From the NCBI RefSeq assembly GCF_002970935.1, contig NZ_CP027194.1, positions 1,984,001 through 2,048,000 on the forward strand: DNA of 64,000 nucleotides, read 5' to 3'. The notes under the pieces are model-generated. The model was not told the DNA's origin, searched no databases, and saw only the letters and a list, made by a program, of their open reading frames with translations. Both the position numbers and the translations under genes were made by a program. Each line of letters starts with the position of its first letter. Position 1 is the stretch's first letter. Positions 1 through 8,733 of the stretch are shown here, one piece after another. This DNA comes from Lactobacillus sp. CBA3606 (GTDB lineage Bacteria; Bacillota; Bacilli; Lactobacillales; Lactobacillaceae).

Positions 1-1
1 G

Positions 2-199
2 GCGTTAGCATCGCTAATGGGTCAGGCATTCCATTTACTTAGTCCACTCGTGGCTTTTATTTACTTACTACTGCGATTAACGGGGTTAGATATGGGAGCT
101 TGGCAAAAAGAAACGGCCAAATATGCCTTAGGTGTTTTTGCTATCTTTGTGGTAACGATTCTTTTAACAGGGCATATGCCATTTTACATTCCGCAGTGA
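2..199 (+). CDS. CitMHS-family citrate transporter, C-terminal fragment
   Basis: Only the last 65 or so codons are in the window; the frame is open from base 2, so the gene begins upstream. The visible part carries a hydrophobic segment, a short loop with Leu-Asp-Met-Gly and a Gln-Lys pair, and a final membrane helix. This pattern is typical of the end of CitMHS transporters, which import citrate complexed with divalent metal. Position immediately before the oxaloacetate decarboxylase and citrate lyase genes supports citrate uptake. Metal preference cannot be judged from the fragment. Another ion-transporter-superfamily carboxylate carrier is the main alternative. Confidence 0.72.
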   Translation, partial: ALASLMGQAFHLLSPLVAFIYLLLRLTGLDMGAWQKETAKYALGVFAIFVVTILLTGHMPFYIPQ

Positions 200-216
200 G
201 TTTATTTTCAAGGAAA

Positions 217-230
217 CGAAAGCGCTTTAC
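217..230 (+). promoter_or_regulatory. Candidate cre (CcpA) site before the oad/cit genes
   Basis: The 14 bases CGAAAGCGCTTTAC fit the degenerate lactic-acid-bacterial cre consensus WGWAARCGYTWWMA at 12 of 14 positions and have the AAAGCGCTTT dyad core. The site lies in the 69-base gap between the transporter and oadH. CcpA repression of citrate genes is established in Enterococcus faecalis; its action here is inferred. The site could act as a roadblock inside a longer transcript or on a local promoter; no clear -35/-10 pair was found in the gap. Confidence 0.55.
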
Positions 231-268
231 GGAAGGCGATGTGTTGATATCCTAATAAGGAGGTAACG

Positions 269-604
269 ATGATGACCAGCTTTTGGCAACAATTATTTCA
301 TCATGCGACAGTAACAAACACGGCGAGTTTAGCGGCTACAAAAGCTGAAAAATCAACGATTGATGAGTGGGTAATAGTACCAAAATATATTGATGTTGAT
401 CCCCGTGAACAGGTCATTCCAGCGTTGATTGCTGCTAGCGTAGCGGTTGATCAAGCTGCGAATAGTCAATTAAGTTTAAAACGGTTAGCCGTTCAAAATC
501 CCGAAGCCCAATTAGTCAGTATTATTGCCAGTAGTTGTGCATTAGCTATGGGTGATAGAACGTTTGTTATCAAATCAATTAGAAAGCGAGTTGATCAGTA
601 CTAA
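269..604 (+). CDS. oadH: Oxaloacetate decarboxylase accessory subunit OadH-like
   Basis: A 111-residue protein without a transmembrane helix. Its C-terminal third, with alternating Ala/Ile residues and a final VIKSIRKR tail, resembles the C-terminal tail of OAD gamma chains. In Enterococcus a protein at this place (OadH, before OadD and OadB) belongs to the membrane OAD complex; assignment here is by order, size and the tail. A strong AAGGAGG (257-263) precedes two ATG codons, 269 and 272; the second has the better spacing. The stop codon shares one base with the oadD start (TAATG), implying translational coupling. The exact biochemical role is not established by sequence alone. Confidence 0.6.
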   Translation: MMTSFWQQLFHHATVTNTASLAATKAEKSTIDEWVIVPKYIDVDPREQVIPALIAASVAVDQAANSQLSLKRLAVQNPEAQLVSIIASSCALAMGDRTFVIKSIRKRVDQY

Positions 605-990
605 TGTTACGTAAATTTAAAATTACGATTGATGGTAAAGAATATTTAGTTGAGATGGAAGAAATTGGTGGTAACTCGTCACAACCAACGACGCTTCAAT
701 CAGTAGCACCAACGTCAGCCCCAGCCCCTGTGGCTACGGAGGCAGCATCAGTTCAGGCATCGCAGCCGGTTACAGATGCGACTGCAATGGTTGCCCCAAT
801 GCCGGGGGCAATTATTAAAATATTAGTGGCACCTGGTGATCAGGTGAAAGAAAATCAACCGTTAATGGTCTTAGAAGCTATGAAGATGGAAAATGAAATT
901 GTCGCTAATCAAGCGGGAGTAGTGGCTGCCATTTATGTGACTAAAAATGACACGGTCAATGCAGGTGATGCGCTAATTAGACTTAGCTGA
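604..990 (+). CDS. oadD: Biotin carrier subunit of oxaloacetate decarboxylase
   Basis: 128 residues. Residues about 25-60 are a Pro/Ala/Thr/Ser-rich flexible linker, followed by a biotinyl-lipoyl domain with the canonical EAMKMEN motif; Lys94 is the expected biotinylated residue. The protein shuttles the carboxyl group between the carboxyltransferase subunit OadA and the membrane subunit OadB. OadA in this cluster ends without a biotin domain, so a separate carrier is needed and this gene supplies it. Start overlaps the oadH stop by one base. Confidence 0.88.
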   Translation: MLRKFKITIDGKEYLVEMEEIGGNSSQPTTLQSVAPTSAPAPVATEAASVQASQPVTDATAMVAPMPGAIIKILVAPGDQVKENQPLMVLEAMKMENEIVANQAGVVAAIYVTKNDTVNAGDALIRLS

Positions 991-1003
991 AGGGAGTAAG
1001 ACT

Positions 1004-2125
1004 GTGGAGACATTGATTCAAGGCATTGCATCAATTACCTTAGGCCAAATTGCGATGATGCTAATTGGCGGTATCTTAATTTATTTAGGTATCAAAAAAG
1101 AATATGAACCAACTTTGCTAGTGCCAATGGGATTAGGTGCGATTTTAGTTAATTTTCCCGACACAGGGGTTTTAACCCAAGTCATTGGAGGGACCAAGGC
1201 AGAAGGCGTCTTAGATGTTCTCTTTAAAGCCGGTATTACCACGGAATTATTTCCATTATTAATTTTCATTGGGATTGGCGCCATGATTGATTTTGGTCCT
1301 TTATTACAAAATCCGTTTATGCTTTTATTTGGCGCCGCAGCTCAATTTGGTATTTTCTTTGTCATCATCGTAGCTGTTTTATTTGGTTTTGATATTAAAG
1401 AAGCTGCCTCAATTGGTATTATTGGCGCAGCAGATGGACCGACTGCAATTTTTGTTTCAAATCAATTGGCGCAAAATTTATTGGGGCCAATTACGGTGGC
1501 CGCCTATTCGTATATGGCATTAGTCCCGATTATTCAACCATTGGCAATTAAGGCGGTTACGACCAAAAAAGAGCGTCAAATTCGAATGACTTATAAGGCA
1601 GAAAGCGTTTCTAAAACGACGAAGATTTTGTTCCCGATTATTGTCACTATTTTGGCAGGTTTTATTGCGCCAATCTCATTACCATTAGTTGGCTTTTTGA
1701 TGTTTGGTAATCTATTGCGGGAATGTGGCGTTTTGGATCGGTTAGCAGCTACGGCGCAAAATGAATTGGTTAATATTGTCAGCATTTTGTTAGGGCTAAC
1801 TATTTCAGTGAAGTTACAAGCTGCTCAATTTTTGAATTTACAAACTTTGATGATTATCGCTTTTGGGCTAGTGGCATTCGTTATGGACTCTATTGGCGGT
1901 GTTTTGTTTGCCAAACTGTTAAATGTCTTTCGACGAGAAAAAATTAATCCCATGATTGGGGCTGCCGGTATTTCAGCGTTTCCAATGTCTAGTCGAGTCA
2001 TCCAAAAAATGGCTTCGGATGAGGACCCTAAGAACTTTGTCTTGATGTATGCTGTCGGGGCTAATGTTTCGGGTCAGATTGGTTCAGTTATTGCAGGGGG
2101 CCTATTACTATCATTCTTTATGTAG
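1004..2125 (+). CDS. oadB: Oxaloacetate decarboxylase beta subunit (Na+ pump)
   Basis: 373 residues, strongly hydrophobic with about nine to eleven membrane segments. It has the family hallmarks GAADGPTAIF near residue 145 (containing the Na+-site Asp) and SAFPMSSRV near residue 325. OadB decarboxylates carboxybiotin and couples this to Na+ export across the cytoplasmic membrane. The start is GTG at 1004, preceded by AGGGAG at 991-996. It follows the biotin carrier gene directly and is followed by the tiny gamma-like gene, consistent with one complex. Confidence 0.92.
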   Translation: METLIQGIASITLGQIAMMLIGGILIYLGIKKEYEPTLLVPMGLGAILVNFPDTGVLTQVIGGTKAEGVLDVLFKAGITTELFPLLIFIGIGAMIDFGPLLQNPFMLLFGAAAQFGIFFVIIVAVLFGFDIKEAASIGIIGAADGPTAIFVSNQLAQNLLGPITVAAYSYMALVPIIQPLAIKAVTTKKERQIRMTYKAESVSKTTKILFPIIVTILAGFIAPISLPLVGFLMFGNLLRECGVLDRLAATAQNELVNIVSILLGLTISVKLQAAQFLNLQTLMIIAFGLVAFVMDSIGGVLFAKLLNVFRREKINPMIGAAGISAFPMSSRVIQKMASDEDPKNFVLMYAVGANVSGQIGSVIAGGLLLSFFM

Positions 2126-2140
2126 AAAGGAGCCGGTATC

Positions 2141-2263
2141 ATGGTTGAAAATTTAAAAATTGCATTTGAATTAATGGGTTTTGGTATGGGTGGCGTTTTC
2201 TTGGTATTATTCATCATTTTTTTAATTGCCAAGTTACTGTTGAAACTATTACCGGCTAAGTGA
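2141..2263 (+). CDS. Small membrane gamma-like OAD subunit, 40 residues
   Basis: A 40-codon gene with AAAGGAG at 2125-2131 and ATG at 2141, ending TGA 2261-2263. The product starts with a short polar stretch (MVENLKIAFELMGFGMGG), then one hydrophobic helix, then a Lys-containing end. This is the architecture of the N-terminal half of OadG gamma chains, in which one helix anchors the complex to OadB. Together with OadH it could represent a gamma chain split in two. Its place between oadB and citC, tight spacing and good SD argue that it is translated. Function is inferred. Confidence 0.68.
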   Translation: MVENLKIAFELMGFGMGGVFLVLFIIFLIAKLLLKLLPAK

Positions 2264-2270
2264 GACCAAT

Positions 2271-3260
2271 ATGATGGTAGTAAAACAATTGTGGTTTCAG
2301 TTTGATCCAAGCGTCAGACAACAGTGGCGGGACTTGCTAGTAGCAGCCCAATTAGTGCCAGATGAGCAAGTTGATTATACGGTCGGAATTTACGATGGTG
2401 CGCAATTAATTGGAACCGGCTCACTTTATCAAAATATTATTAAGGAAGTTGCAATTGATCCAACAGCTACTCAACAAAATTTGTTGGCACCGCTAATTAA
2501 AGCTTTGTTGGATCGATTGGATGAAACCAAATATGAGTCAGCTTTTGTTTATACCAAGCCTATGACAGCGCCTTATTTTGAAGCAATGGGATTTAAAGTG
2601 ATTGTTACTACGGATGAAGTAAGTTTATTGGAATGGGGTTATCCTAATTTCGATGACTATCAGGCCTACTTGCGTCAATATCAGCGTCCAAGTAAGCAGG
2701 CTGCTGCTATTGTGATGAATGCGAATCCGTTTACGTTAGGGCATCAATATTTAATTGATCAAGCTTTAAAAAGTAGTGATGTGGTGTATGTTTTTGTTGT
2801 TTCTGAAGACCGCTCTCAATTTAAAACTGCAACTCGTTTAGCGATGGTGAGACGTGCCGTAGCAGGAAATCAGCGGGTCGTGGTCTTAGAAACGGCTCAT
2901 TATTTAGTTTCAAATGCGACTTTTCCGACGTATTTTTTGAAAGATCAGGCCGATTTGATGCTTGCAAAAACGCAGGCTCGCTTAGATGCGACGTTATTTT
3001 TAACTAAAATTAAACCGGTGCTAGCCATTCAACAACGATTAGTTGGGGCAGAACCAGATTCGCCAGTGACGCAGGTTTATAACGACCAGTTGGCACAAGT
3101 TTTTGCAAGTCAACTATCATTGACAGTTGTGCCAAGGTTACGACAAGCGGGGCAACCAATTAGTGCAACCATTGTGCGGCAGGCGCTATCAAATGGTGAT
3201 TGGGCCACTGTTGAACGCCAGGTACCACCAATTAATTATCAATTTTTGAAAGGAAGTTAG
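2271..3260 (+). CDS. citC: [Citrate (pro-3S)-lyase] ligase
   Basis: 329 residues, the usual length. Residues about 1-125 form a GNAT-like N-terminal domain; the rest is a nucleotidyltransferase-type domain with the NPFTLGHQYLI signature around residue 150. CitC acetylates the thiol of the citrate lyase ACP prosthetic group using ATP and acetate, activating the enzyme. ATG at 2271 is followed by a second ATG at 2274; the SD is weak (AAGTGAGA) and translation may be coupled to the preceding 40-residue gene. Confidence 0.92.
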   Translation: MMVVKQLWFQFDPSVRQQWRDLLVAAQLVPDEQVDYTVGIYDGAQLIGTGSLYQNIIKEVAIDPTATQQNLLAPLIKALLDRLDETKYESAFVYTKPMTAPYFEAMGFKVIVTTDEVSLLEWGYPNFDDYQAYLRQYQRPSKQAAAIVMNANPFTLGHQYLIDQALKSSDVVYVFVVSEDRSQFKTATRLAMVRRAVAGNQRVVVLETAHYLVSNATFPTYFLKDQADLMLAKTQARLDATLFLTKIKPVLAIQQRLVGAEPDSPVTQVYNDQLAQVFASQLSLTVVPRLRQAGQPISATIVRQALSNGDWATVERQVPPINYQFLKGS

Positions 3261-3263
3261 ACG

Positions 3264-3569
3264 ATGTCAACATCTCAAACAGTTACCGTGGGAACCTTAG
3301 AATCAAGTGATTTAATGATTACACTCAAACCTAATAATAGTGGTATTCAAGTTGAATTAGAGAGCAACGTAAAAAAACAATTTGGTACTCACATTACAGC
3401 TTTAATTATTGAAACGCTACAGCATTTTGGTGTGGTGGATATTCAGGTGACGGCTGTGGATAAAGGGGCTTTGGACTGTACCATTAAAGCTCGTACGATT
3501 GCAGCCATTTATCGTTTACAAGGAAAAACCGATTATGATTGGAAGGTGATTGACGCATGGAACGCTTAA
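3264..3569 (+). CDS. citD: Citrate lyase acyl carrier protein (gamma subunit)
   Basis: 101 residues. The N-terminal GTLESSDLMI motif contains the Ser expected to carry the 2'-(5''-phosphoribosyl)-3'-dephospho-CoA group (about Ser14-15). The protein holds the acetyl/citryl thioester during citrate cleavage by CitF and CitE. It lies 3 bases after citC with GGAAG upstream and overlaps citE by 13 bases, so subunit translation is probably coupled. Confidence 0.93.
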   Translation: MSTSQTVTVGTLESSDLMITLKPNNSGIQVELESNVKKQFGTHITALIIETLQHFGVVDIQVTAVDKGALDCTIKARTIAAIYRLQGKTDYDWKVIDAWNA

Positions 3570-4435
3570 GAAGAACCATGATGTTTGTCCCTGGAGCTAA
3601 TCCGGCCATGTTACGCGACGCTATCTTATATGGTGCCGATTCGGTCATGTTTGACTTAGAGGACGCTGTTTCAATAAAGGAAAAAGACACAGCCCGCATA
3701 TTAGTTTATTCTGCCTTAAAAACATTTGACTATACGGCAGTTGAAACGGTAGTGCGAGTGAATGCGTTGGATGCTGGTGGTAAGCAAGATATTGAAGCCA
3801 TGATTTTAGGCGGCATTGATGTGATTCGCTTGCCTAAGACGGAAACTGCGCAAGATATTGTAGCCGTTGATGAAACGATCACAGCTGTTGAAACTAAGTA
3901 TCAGTTAACCGTTGGTCGCACTAAAATGATGGCGGCGATTGAATCGGCTGAGGGTGTTTTGAATGCACGTGAGATTGCTAAAGCTTCTAATCGAATGATT
4001 GGTATTGCGTTAGGGGCCGAGGATTACGTGACAAGCCAGAAAACTCGGCGATACGCGGACGGGGCTGAATTATTTTTTGCCCGTAATTATATCTTACATG
4101 CTGCTCGTGCTGCTGGAATTTCCGCCATTGATACCGTTTATTCGGACGTTGACAATGAAACTGGGTTGCAACGCGAAACTGAATTAATTAAGCAACTTGG
4201 TTTTGATGGTAAGTCGGTTATTAATCCACGTCAGATTCCAATTATTAATCGCGTTTATGCACCAACTAGTCAAGAAGTACAAAAAGCGCAAGAAATGATG
4301 GCGGGGATTAAAGCGGCTGAAGCTAAAGGGGCTGGCGTGATTGCGGTTAATGGTCAAATGGTGGATAAACCAGTGGTTGAACGGGCTGAGCGCGTTTTGG
4401 CTTTAGCAAAAGCAACTAATATGGAGGTGAACTAA
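3557..4435 (+). CDS. citE: Citrate lyase beta subunit (citryl-ACP lyase)
   Basis: 292 residues of the HpcH/HpaI aldolase-like TIM-barrel family. The N-terminal [15 protein letters not shown], an FDLEDAV motif near residue 33 and [12 protein letters not shown] near residue 155 are characteristic of CitE. It cleaves citryl-ACP to acetyl-ACP and oxaloacetate. Start ATG 3557 lies inside the end of citD; GGAAGG at 3541-3546 supports it. Length and order (citC-D-E-F) are standard. Confidence 0.94.
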   Translation: MERLRRTMMFVPGANPAMLRDAILYGADSVMFDLEDAVSIKEKDTARILVYSALKTFDYTAVETVVRVNALDAGGKQDIEAMILGGIDVIRLPKTETAQDIVAVDETITAVETKYQLTVGRTKMMAAIESAEGVLNAREIAKASNRMIGIALGAEDYVTSQKTRRYADGAELFFARNYILHAARAAGISAIDTVYSDVDNETGLQRETELIKQLGFDGKSVINPRQIPIINRVYAPTSQEVQKAQEMMAGIKAAEAKGAGVIAVNGQMVDKPVVERAERVLALAKATNMEVN

Positions 4436-4437
4436 AG

Positions 4438-5970
4438 ATGGTCGTTAATCAAGTGAAACGTGAGATTCCAGCAAAATATGCGACGCAATATGGGGTCTAT
4501 ACTGGTGAATTTACACATATTGAACACTATCAGGAGGCAACCCGCCGGATAAAGCCACTTCAGCCATATACCAGTAAATTAGTTGCCAGTATTCACGATG
4601 CCATTGTTAAGACCGGCTTAAAAGATGGCATGACGATTTCATTTCATCACCATTTTCGGGAAGGCGATTATGTCATGAATTTGGTGTTGGCTGAAATTGC
4701 TAAGATGGGTATTAAAAACTTGTCAATTGCCCCAAGTTCGATTGCTAATGTGCATGCACCTTTAATTGACCATATCAAAAATGGCGTGGTCACTAATATT
4801 ACCTCCAGTGGGTTACGTGATAAGGTTGGCGCGGCTATTTCCAGTGGCATTATGGCTAATCCAGTTGTTATTCGATCACATGGAGGTCGCGCCCGGGCAA
4901 TTGTACGAGGCGATATTCATATTGATATTGCTTTTTTAGGCGCCCCAAGTGCCGATATCTATGGCAATATTAATGGCACGCATGGCAAGGCTACTTGCGG
5001 TTCATTGGGATATGCCATGGTTGATGCTAAGTATGCTGATCAAGTGGTCGCAATCACCGATACCTTAATGCCTTATCCAAATACCCCCATCAGCATCCCT
5101 CAAACCGATGTGGATTACGTGGTTCAAGTGGATGAAATCGGTGATCCAGATGGCATTGCCAAAGGGGCTACCCGGTTTACTAAGAATCCGAAAGAATTAT
5201 TAATTGCCGAATATGCGGCTAAAGTCATTACGGCTTCAAGCTATTTCAAAACTGGCTTTTCTTTTCAGACCGGAAGTGGCGGGGCAGCACTCGCAGTGAG
5301 TCGTTTTTTGCGCCAAACAATGATTGATCAAGATGTTAAAGCGAGTTTTGCGCTTGGTGGCATTACCAATGCCATGGTTGAGATGCAACAAGAAGGTTTA
5401 GTTGATAAGCTAATGGATGTGCAAGACTTTGATCACCCAGCAGCCATTTCGTTGGCTGAAAATACCAATCATTATGAAATTGATGCGACCATGTATGCCT
5501 CGCCATTGAGCAAAGGGGCCGTCATTAATCAATTAGATGTGGCAATCTTATCAGCTTTAGAAATTGATACTGACTTTAATGTTAACGTTATTACAGGGTC
5601 AGATGGTATTTTGCGTGGTGCGTCTGGTGGTCATTGTGATACGAGTGCCGCTTGTAAGTTAAGCGTGGTGATTGCACCGGTGGTTCGTGGTCGCATCCCA
5701 ACTATTGTAGATGCAGTAACGACTGTAATTACGCCAGGCGCCAGTGTTGACGTGGTTGTGACTGAACTAGGAATTGCGATTAATCCACAACGACCAGACC
5801 TAATTACAATGTTTAAAGATTTAAAAGTCCCTCAGTTAACGATTACAGAACTTAAAGACCGAGCATATGCGATTACTGGCGTACCAGCTAAGATTGAACA
5901 TGGTGATCAAACCGTAGCCTTAATTGAGTATCGGGATGGAACCTTAATTGATGTGGTTAAAAATGTCTAA
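4438..5970 (+). CDS. citF: Citrate lyase alpha subunit (citrate:acetyl-ACP transferase)
   Basis: 510 residues, full length for the family. It exchanges the acetyl on the ACP for citrate, forming citryl-ACP for CitE. Visible family features include a Gly/Ala-rich stretch near residues 278-284 (TGSGGAAL) and the later [13 protein letters not shown] segment. ATG at 4438 follows the citE stop by two bases with GGAGGT in the end of citE as SD. Its end overlaps citX. Confidence 0.93.
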   Translation: MVVNQVKREIPAKYATQYGVYTGEFTHIEHYQEATRRIKPLQPYTSKLVASIHDAIVKTGLKDGMTISFHHHFREGDYVMNLVLAEIAKMGIKNLSIAPSSIANVHAPLIDHIKNGVVTNITSSGLRDKVGAAISSGIMANPVVIRSHGGRARAIVRGDIHIDIAFLGAPSADIYGNINGTHGKATCGSLGYAMVDAKYADQVVAITDTLMPYPNTPISIPQTDVDYVVQVDEIGDPDGIAKGATRFTKNPKELLIAEYAAKVITASSYFKTGFSFQTGSGGAALAVSRFLRQTMIDQDVKASFALGGITNAMVEMQQEGLVDKLMDVQDFDHPAAISLAENTNHYEIDATMYASPLSKGAVINQLDVAILSALEIDTDFNVNVITGSDGILRGASGGHCDTSAACKLSVVIAPVVRGRIPTIVDAVTTVITPGASVDVVVTELGIAINPQRPDLITMFKDLKVPQLTITELKDRAYAITGVPAKIEHGDQTVALIEYRDGTLIDVVKNV

Positions 5971-6511
5971 TCCCTTTCAGAATTTGACTGGGCCGGCCAT
6001 TACCTTACCACAAATGTTAGCGACTAGAGATTGGCGGTCTGACCAGCAATTAAAGCTGCTGCAAACTTACCTTGGTACAACCTTGATTTGGTCTTCTGTC
6101 CGGATTCCAGGGCCGATTAAAACCGGCCCACGGCTCGTGACTGCGTACCAAGCGATATTGGCACACTTGAATCAATATTATGGGGTGCGAGTACTGGCAT
6201 CAGGGCAATTTGATTGGGCCACTGGCTTTGAGTTTTACTTGATTTTGAATCAAACTGCCAGCACAGTTAAGCAGCATTTAATTACGATTGAACAGAATCC
6301 TGGTTTTAGTCAGTTATGTGACTTAGATGTTTTAACATTAGTCAATAACCAGTTACACCAGACTAATCGGCACGGATTGGATTTACCGGTGCGTCCTTGT
6401 TTGATTTGTGGTGCAGATGCTAAAGTTTGTAGTCGGTCACGTCGGCACGGGCTAGTTGATGTTCAGCGGACCGTTGATGAGATTATCACAGTAGGGTGGC
6501 GAGAAATTTGA
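5963..6511 (+). CDS. citX: Apo-citrate lyase phosphoribosyl-dephospho-CoA transferase
   Basis: About 182 residues. Signatures are a [10 protein letters not shown] segment near residue 50 and the C-terminal [19 protein letters not shown] cysteine cluster typical of CitX. The enzyme transfers the prosthetic group made by CitG onto CitD. Start is uncertain: ATG 5963 overlaps citF by 8 bases; ATG 5951, ten bases after GGGATGGA, is a good alternative and adds four residues. The gene ends in a 4-base overlap with oadA. Confidence 0.88.
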   Translation: MSNPFQNLTGPAITLPQMLATRDWRSDQQLKLLQTYLGTTLIWSSVRIPGPIKTGPRLVTAYQAILAHLNQYYGVRVLASGQFDWATGFEFYLILNQTASTVKQHLITIEQNPGFSQLCDLDVLTLVNNQLHQTNRHGLDLPVRPCLICGADAKVCSRSRRHGLVDVQRTVDEIITVGWREI

Positions 6512-7908
6512 GTAAGCAAAAAGTTGAACTTACGGAAACGGTTTTACGTGATGGCCAGCAAAGCTTAATTGCGACGCGGATGCCAATCACAGATATGGTC
6601 CCAATCTTGGATAAATTAGATCAAGCTGGCTATCACGCGCTAGAGGTTTGGGGGGGAGCGACTTTTGATGCCTGTTTACGTTATTTAGATGAAGATCCTT
6701 GGGAACGATTACGAGTCATTCGAAAGCATACGCACCGGACGAAGTTGCAAATGTTACTACGAGGTCAAAACATTTTAGGTTATAAAAATTATGCCGATGA
6801 TGTTGTAACAGCTTTTGTACAAAAATCGTTGGCTAATGGGATTGATATCATTCGGATGTTTGATGCGCTAAATGATACACGTAACTTAAAAACAGCTTTG
6901 GCTGCAACCAAAAAGTATGGTGGGCATGCGCAAATGACGATTGCGTATACAACTAGTGATTTTCACACGATTCCATACTACGTTAAGTTAGCTAAAGAAA
7001 TGACGGCAATGGGAGCCGATTCACTCTGTATTAAGGATATGGCTGGTATTTTAACGCCGCAACGTGCCTATGATTTAGTTAGTGAATTGAAAGCCACGAT
7101 TGCAATTCCAATTGAAATTCATACACATGCGACGAGTGGCATTGCAACGATGACTTATTTAAAGGCAATCGAAGCTGGTGCTGATATTATTGATACGGCA
7201 AGTTCGCCATTTGCAGGGGGGACCAGTCAGCCAGCTACGGAATCAATGTTAGTTGCTTTGAAAGACTTAGGTTATGACTTACGGGTTAATCCAACGCTAG
7301 CAGCTGAAATTGCAGCCTATTTTGCGCCAATTCGGGATCGCTTTCGTCAAGATGGTGGCTTGAATCCGAAAGTAATGGATGTTCAGCCGAAATCTCTGCG
7401 CTATCAAGTGCCCGGTGGAATGTTGTCGAATTTGTTAGCACAGCTTAAAGATGCGGGACAAGAAATGTTATACGAGCAGGTCTTAAACGAAGTTCCTAAA
7501 GTTCGCGCTGATTTGGGATATCCACCGTTAGTGACACCATTATCGCAGATGGTTGGCACCCAATCCTTGATGAATGTGATGAGTGGTGAACGCTATCAGT
7601 TAATTCCAAATGAGATAAAAGACTATGTTCGTGGGTTATATGGTCGGTCGCCAGTGGCAATTTCTCCGGCGATGATTAAAAAAATTATTGGTGATGAGCA
7701 GCCAATTACGACTCGCCCAGCCGATGATATTGCACCGCAATTACCAGAATTCAAAGCAGAAATTGGAGACTATGCTCATAGCTTAGAGGATATTTTAACT
7801 TATGGATTATTCCCAGATCAAGGTCGTGATTTCTTAGGTCGCCGTGAAGATCGGTTCTATGACGTTCCGGTTCAAAAGATTCGGCTTGATTTTACGTCTG
7901 AAAGTTAG
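6508..7908 (+). CDS. oadA: Oxaloacetate decarboxylase alpha subunit (carboxyltransferase)
   Basis: About 466 residues. The N-terminus has the ETVLRDGQQSL motif and a TIM-barrel carboxyltransferase domain with a metal-site HTHATSG; a conserved PYC/OADA-type domain follows. No biotinyl domain is present, so biotin is supplied in trans by OadD. It moves the carboxyl from oxaloacetate to biotin, giving pyruvate. I chose TTG at 6508 because it overlaps the citX stop (TTGA) and sits eight bases after AGGGTGG; GTG 6496 is the alternative (470 residues). A strong terminator follows. Confidence 0.92.
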   Translation: MSKQKVELTETVLRDGQQSLIATRMPITDMVPILDKLDQAGYHALEVWGGATFDACLRYLDEDPWERLRVIRKHTHRTKLQMLLRGQNILGYKNYADDVVTAFVQKSLANGIDIIRMFDALNDTRNLKTALAATKKYGGHAQMTIAYTTSDFHTIPYYVKLAKEMTAMGADSLCIKDMAGILTPQRAYDLVSELKATIAIPIEIHTHATSGIATMTYLKAIEAGADIIDTASSPFAGGTSQPATESMLVALKDLGYDLRVNPTLAAEIAAYFAPIRDRFRQDGGLNPKVMDVQPKSLRYQVPGGMLSNLLAQLKDAGQEMLYEQVLNEVPKVRADLGYPPLVTPLSQMVGTQSLMNVMSGERYQLIPNEIKDYVRGLYGRSPVAISPAMIKKIIGDEQPITTRPADDIAPQLPEFKAEIGDYAHSLEDILTYGLFPDQGRDFLGRREDRFYDVPVQKIRLDFTSES

Positions 7909-7923
7909 CAGCAAGTACTACTG

Positions 7924-7957
7924 AAAAAGCCGGAGGTCACAGCTCCGAGCTTTTTTA
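7924..7957 (+). terminator. Rho-independent terminator after oadA
   Basis: AAAAAGCCGGAG and CTCCGAGCTTTTTT form a stem with a short loop, followed by a T-run. It separates the structural cit/oad operon from the regulator gene. Confidence 0.88.
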
Positions 7958-8005
7958 GTCCCAATAAACTATTTTTTATGCATGACGGAAAACGCTTACA
8001 TACTC

Positions 8006-8014
8006 TGATATAAT
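8006..8014 (+). promoter_or_regulatory. Extended -10 promoter of the citR/citO-citG unit
   Basis: TGATATAAT is a consensus -10 with a TGn extension; no good -35 lies at 17 bases. It is followed by AGGAGA (8025-8030) and the ATG at 8038. Confidence 0.7.
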
Positions 8015-8037
8015 GGAAAGAAATAGGAGAAAAGCAA

Positions 8038-8733
8038 ATGGATGCTACCGTGCAAGCAGTTGCTAATAATTTAGATTTGTCCCAGAATACCCCCCTTAAA
8101 GATGCGCTTTTGGATGCCTTGCGAAAAACTATCATTTTGGGTGATATTGCGGCTGGAACTCGCATTAATGAAAAGAAATTATCGGAAGGGTTAAATGTTA
8201 GTCGGACCCCCATTCGATATGCATTGCGACGGTTAGCCAGTGAAAATTTGGTTGAAAGCATTCCGGGCGTTAGTATGGTTGTACGGGGCATTACCATAAA
8301 AGATGCCTATGAAATATTTGATATTCGCAAAGAACTAGATGCATTGGCGACTCGCAAAGCGATGTTACGGATGACAGCGGTTGATTTTGAAACGCTGCGT
8401 GAACTTCTTGAGCAGACCGAACGAGAATTAGATGTGGTCCCGGACATCACCATGGTTAGCTATTTTACTGATTTTAACCAGTTTATTTATCAGCATTGTG
8501 AGATGCCGCATTTAGTAACAATTGTGTTTAAGTTACAAGCTTATTTAGTTTATTTTCGTGATATCTCAATCATGTCTCGTGAACGCCGGGCCTTAGCATT
8601 ACAAGAACATTGGCGGATTTATCAAGCAATGGTTAATCAGGATGAGGCCCAAATAAATTTAATTATTCGTGAACACTTAGGACAGTCACTGCAATTTATT
8701 GTTAAAGAAATGAGGGCCCATAATCTTGATTAA
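8038..8733 (+). CDS. GntR/FCD-family regulator of citrate genes
   Basis: 231 residues. Residues about 20-80 form a GntR winged helix-turn-helix (the stretch INEKKLSEGLNVSRTPIRYA is the recognition region), followed by an all-helical FCD ligand-binding domain. E. faecalis CitO and related CitR proteins of this family bind citrate and activate the cit/oad operons; the genomic setting makes the same role likely. Whether it activates or represses cannot be read from the sequence. It overlaps citG by 8 bases. Confidence 0.85.
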   Translation: MDATVQAVANNLDLSQNTPLKDALLDALRKTIILGDIAAGTRINEKKLSEGLNVSRTPIRYALRRLASENLVESIPGVSMVVRGITIKDAYEIFDIRKELDALATRKAMLRMTAVDFETLRELLEQTERELDVVPDITMVSYFTDFNQFIYQHCEMPHLVTIVFKLQAYLVYFRDISIMSRERRALALQEHWRIYQAMVNQDEAQINLIIREHLGQSLQFIVKEMRAHNLD

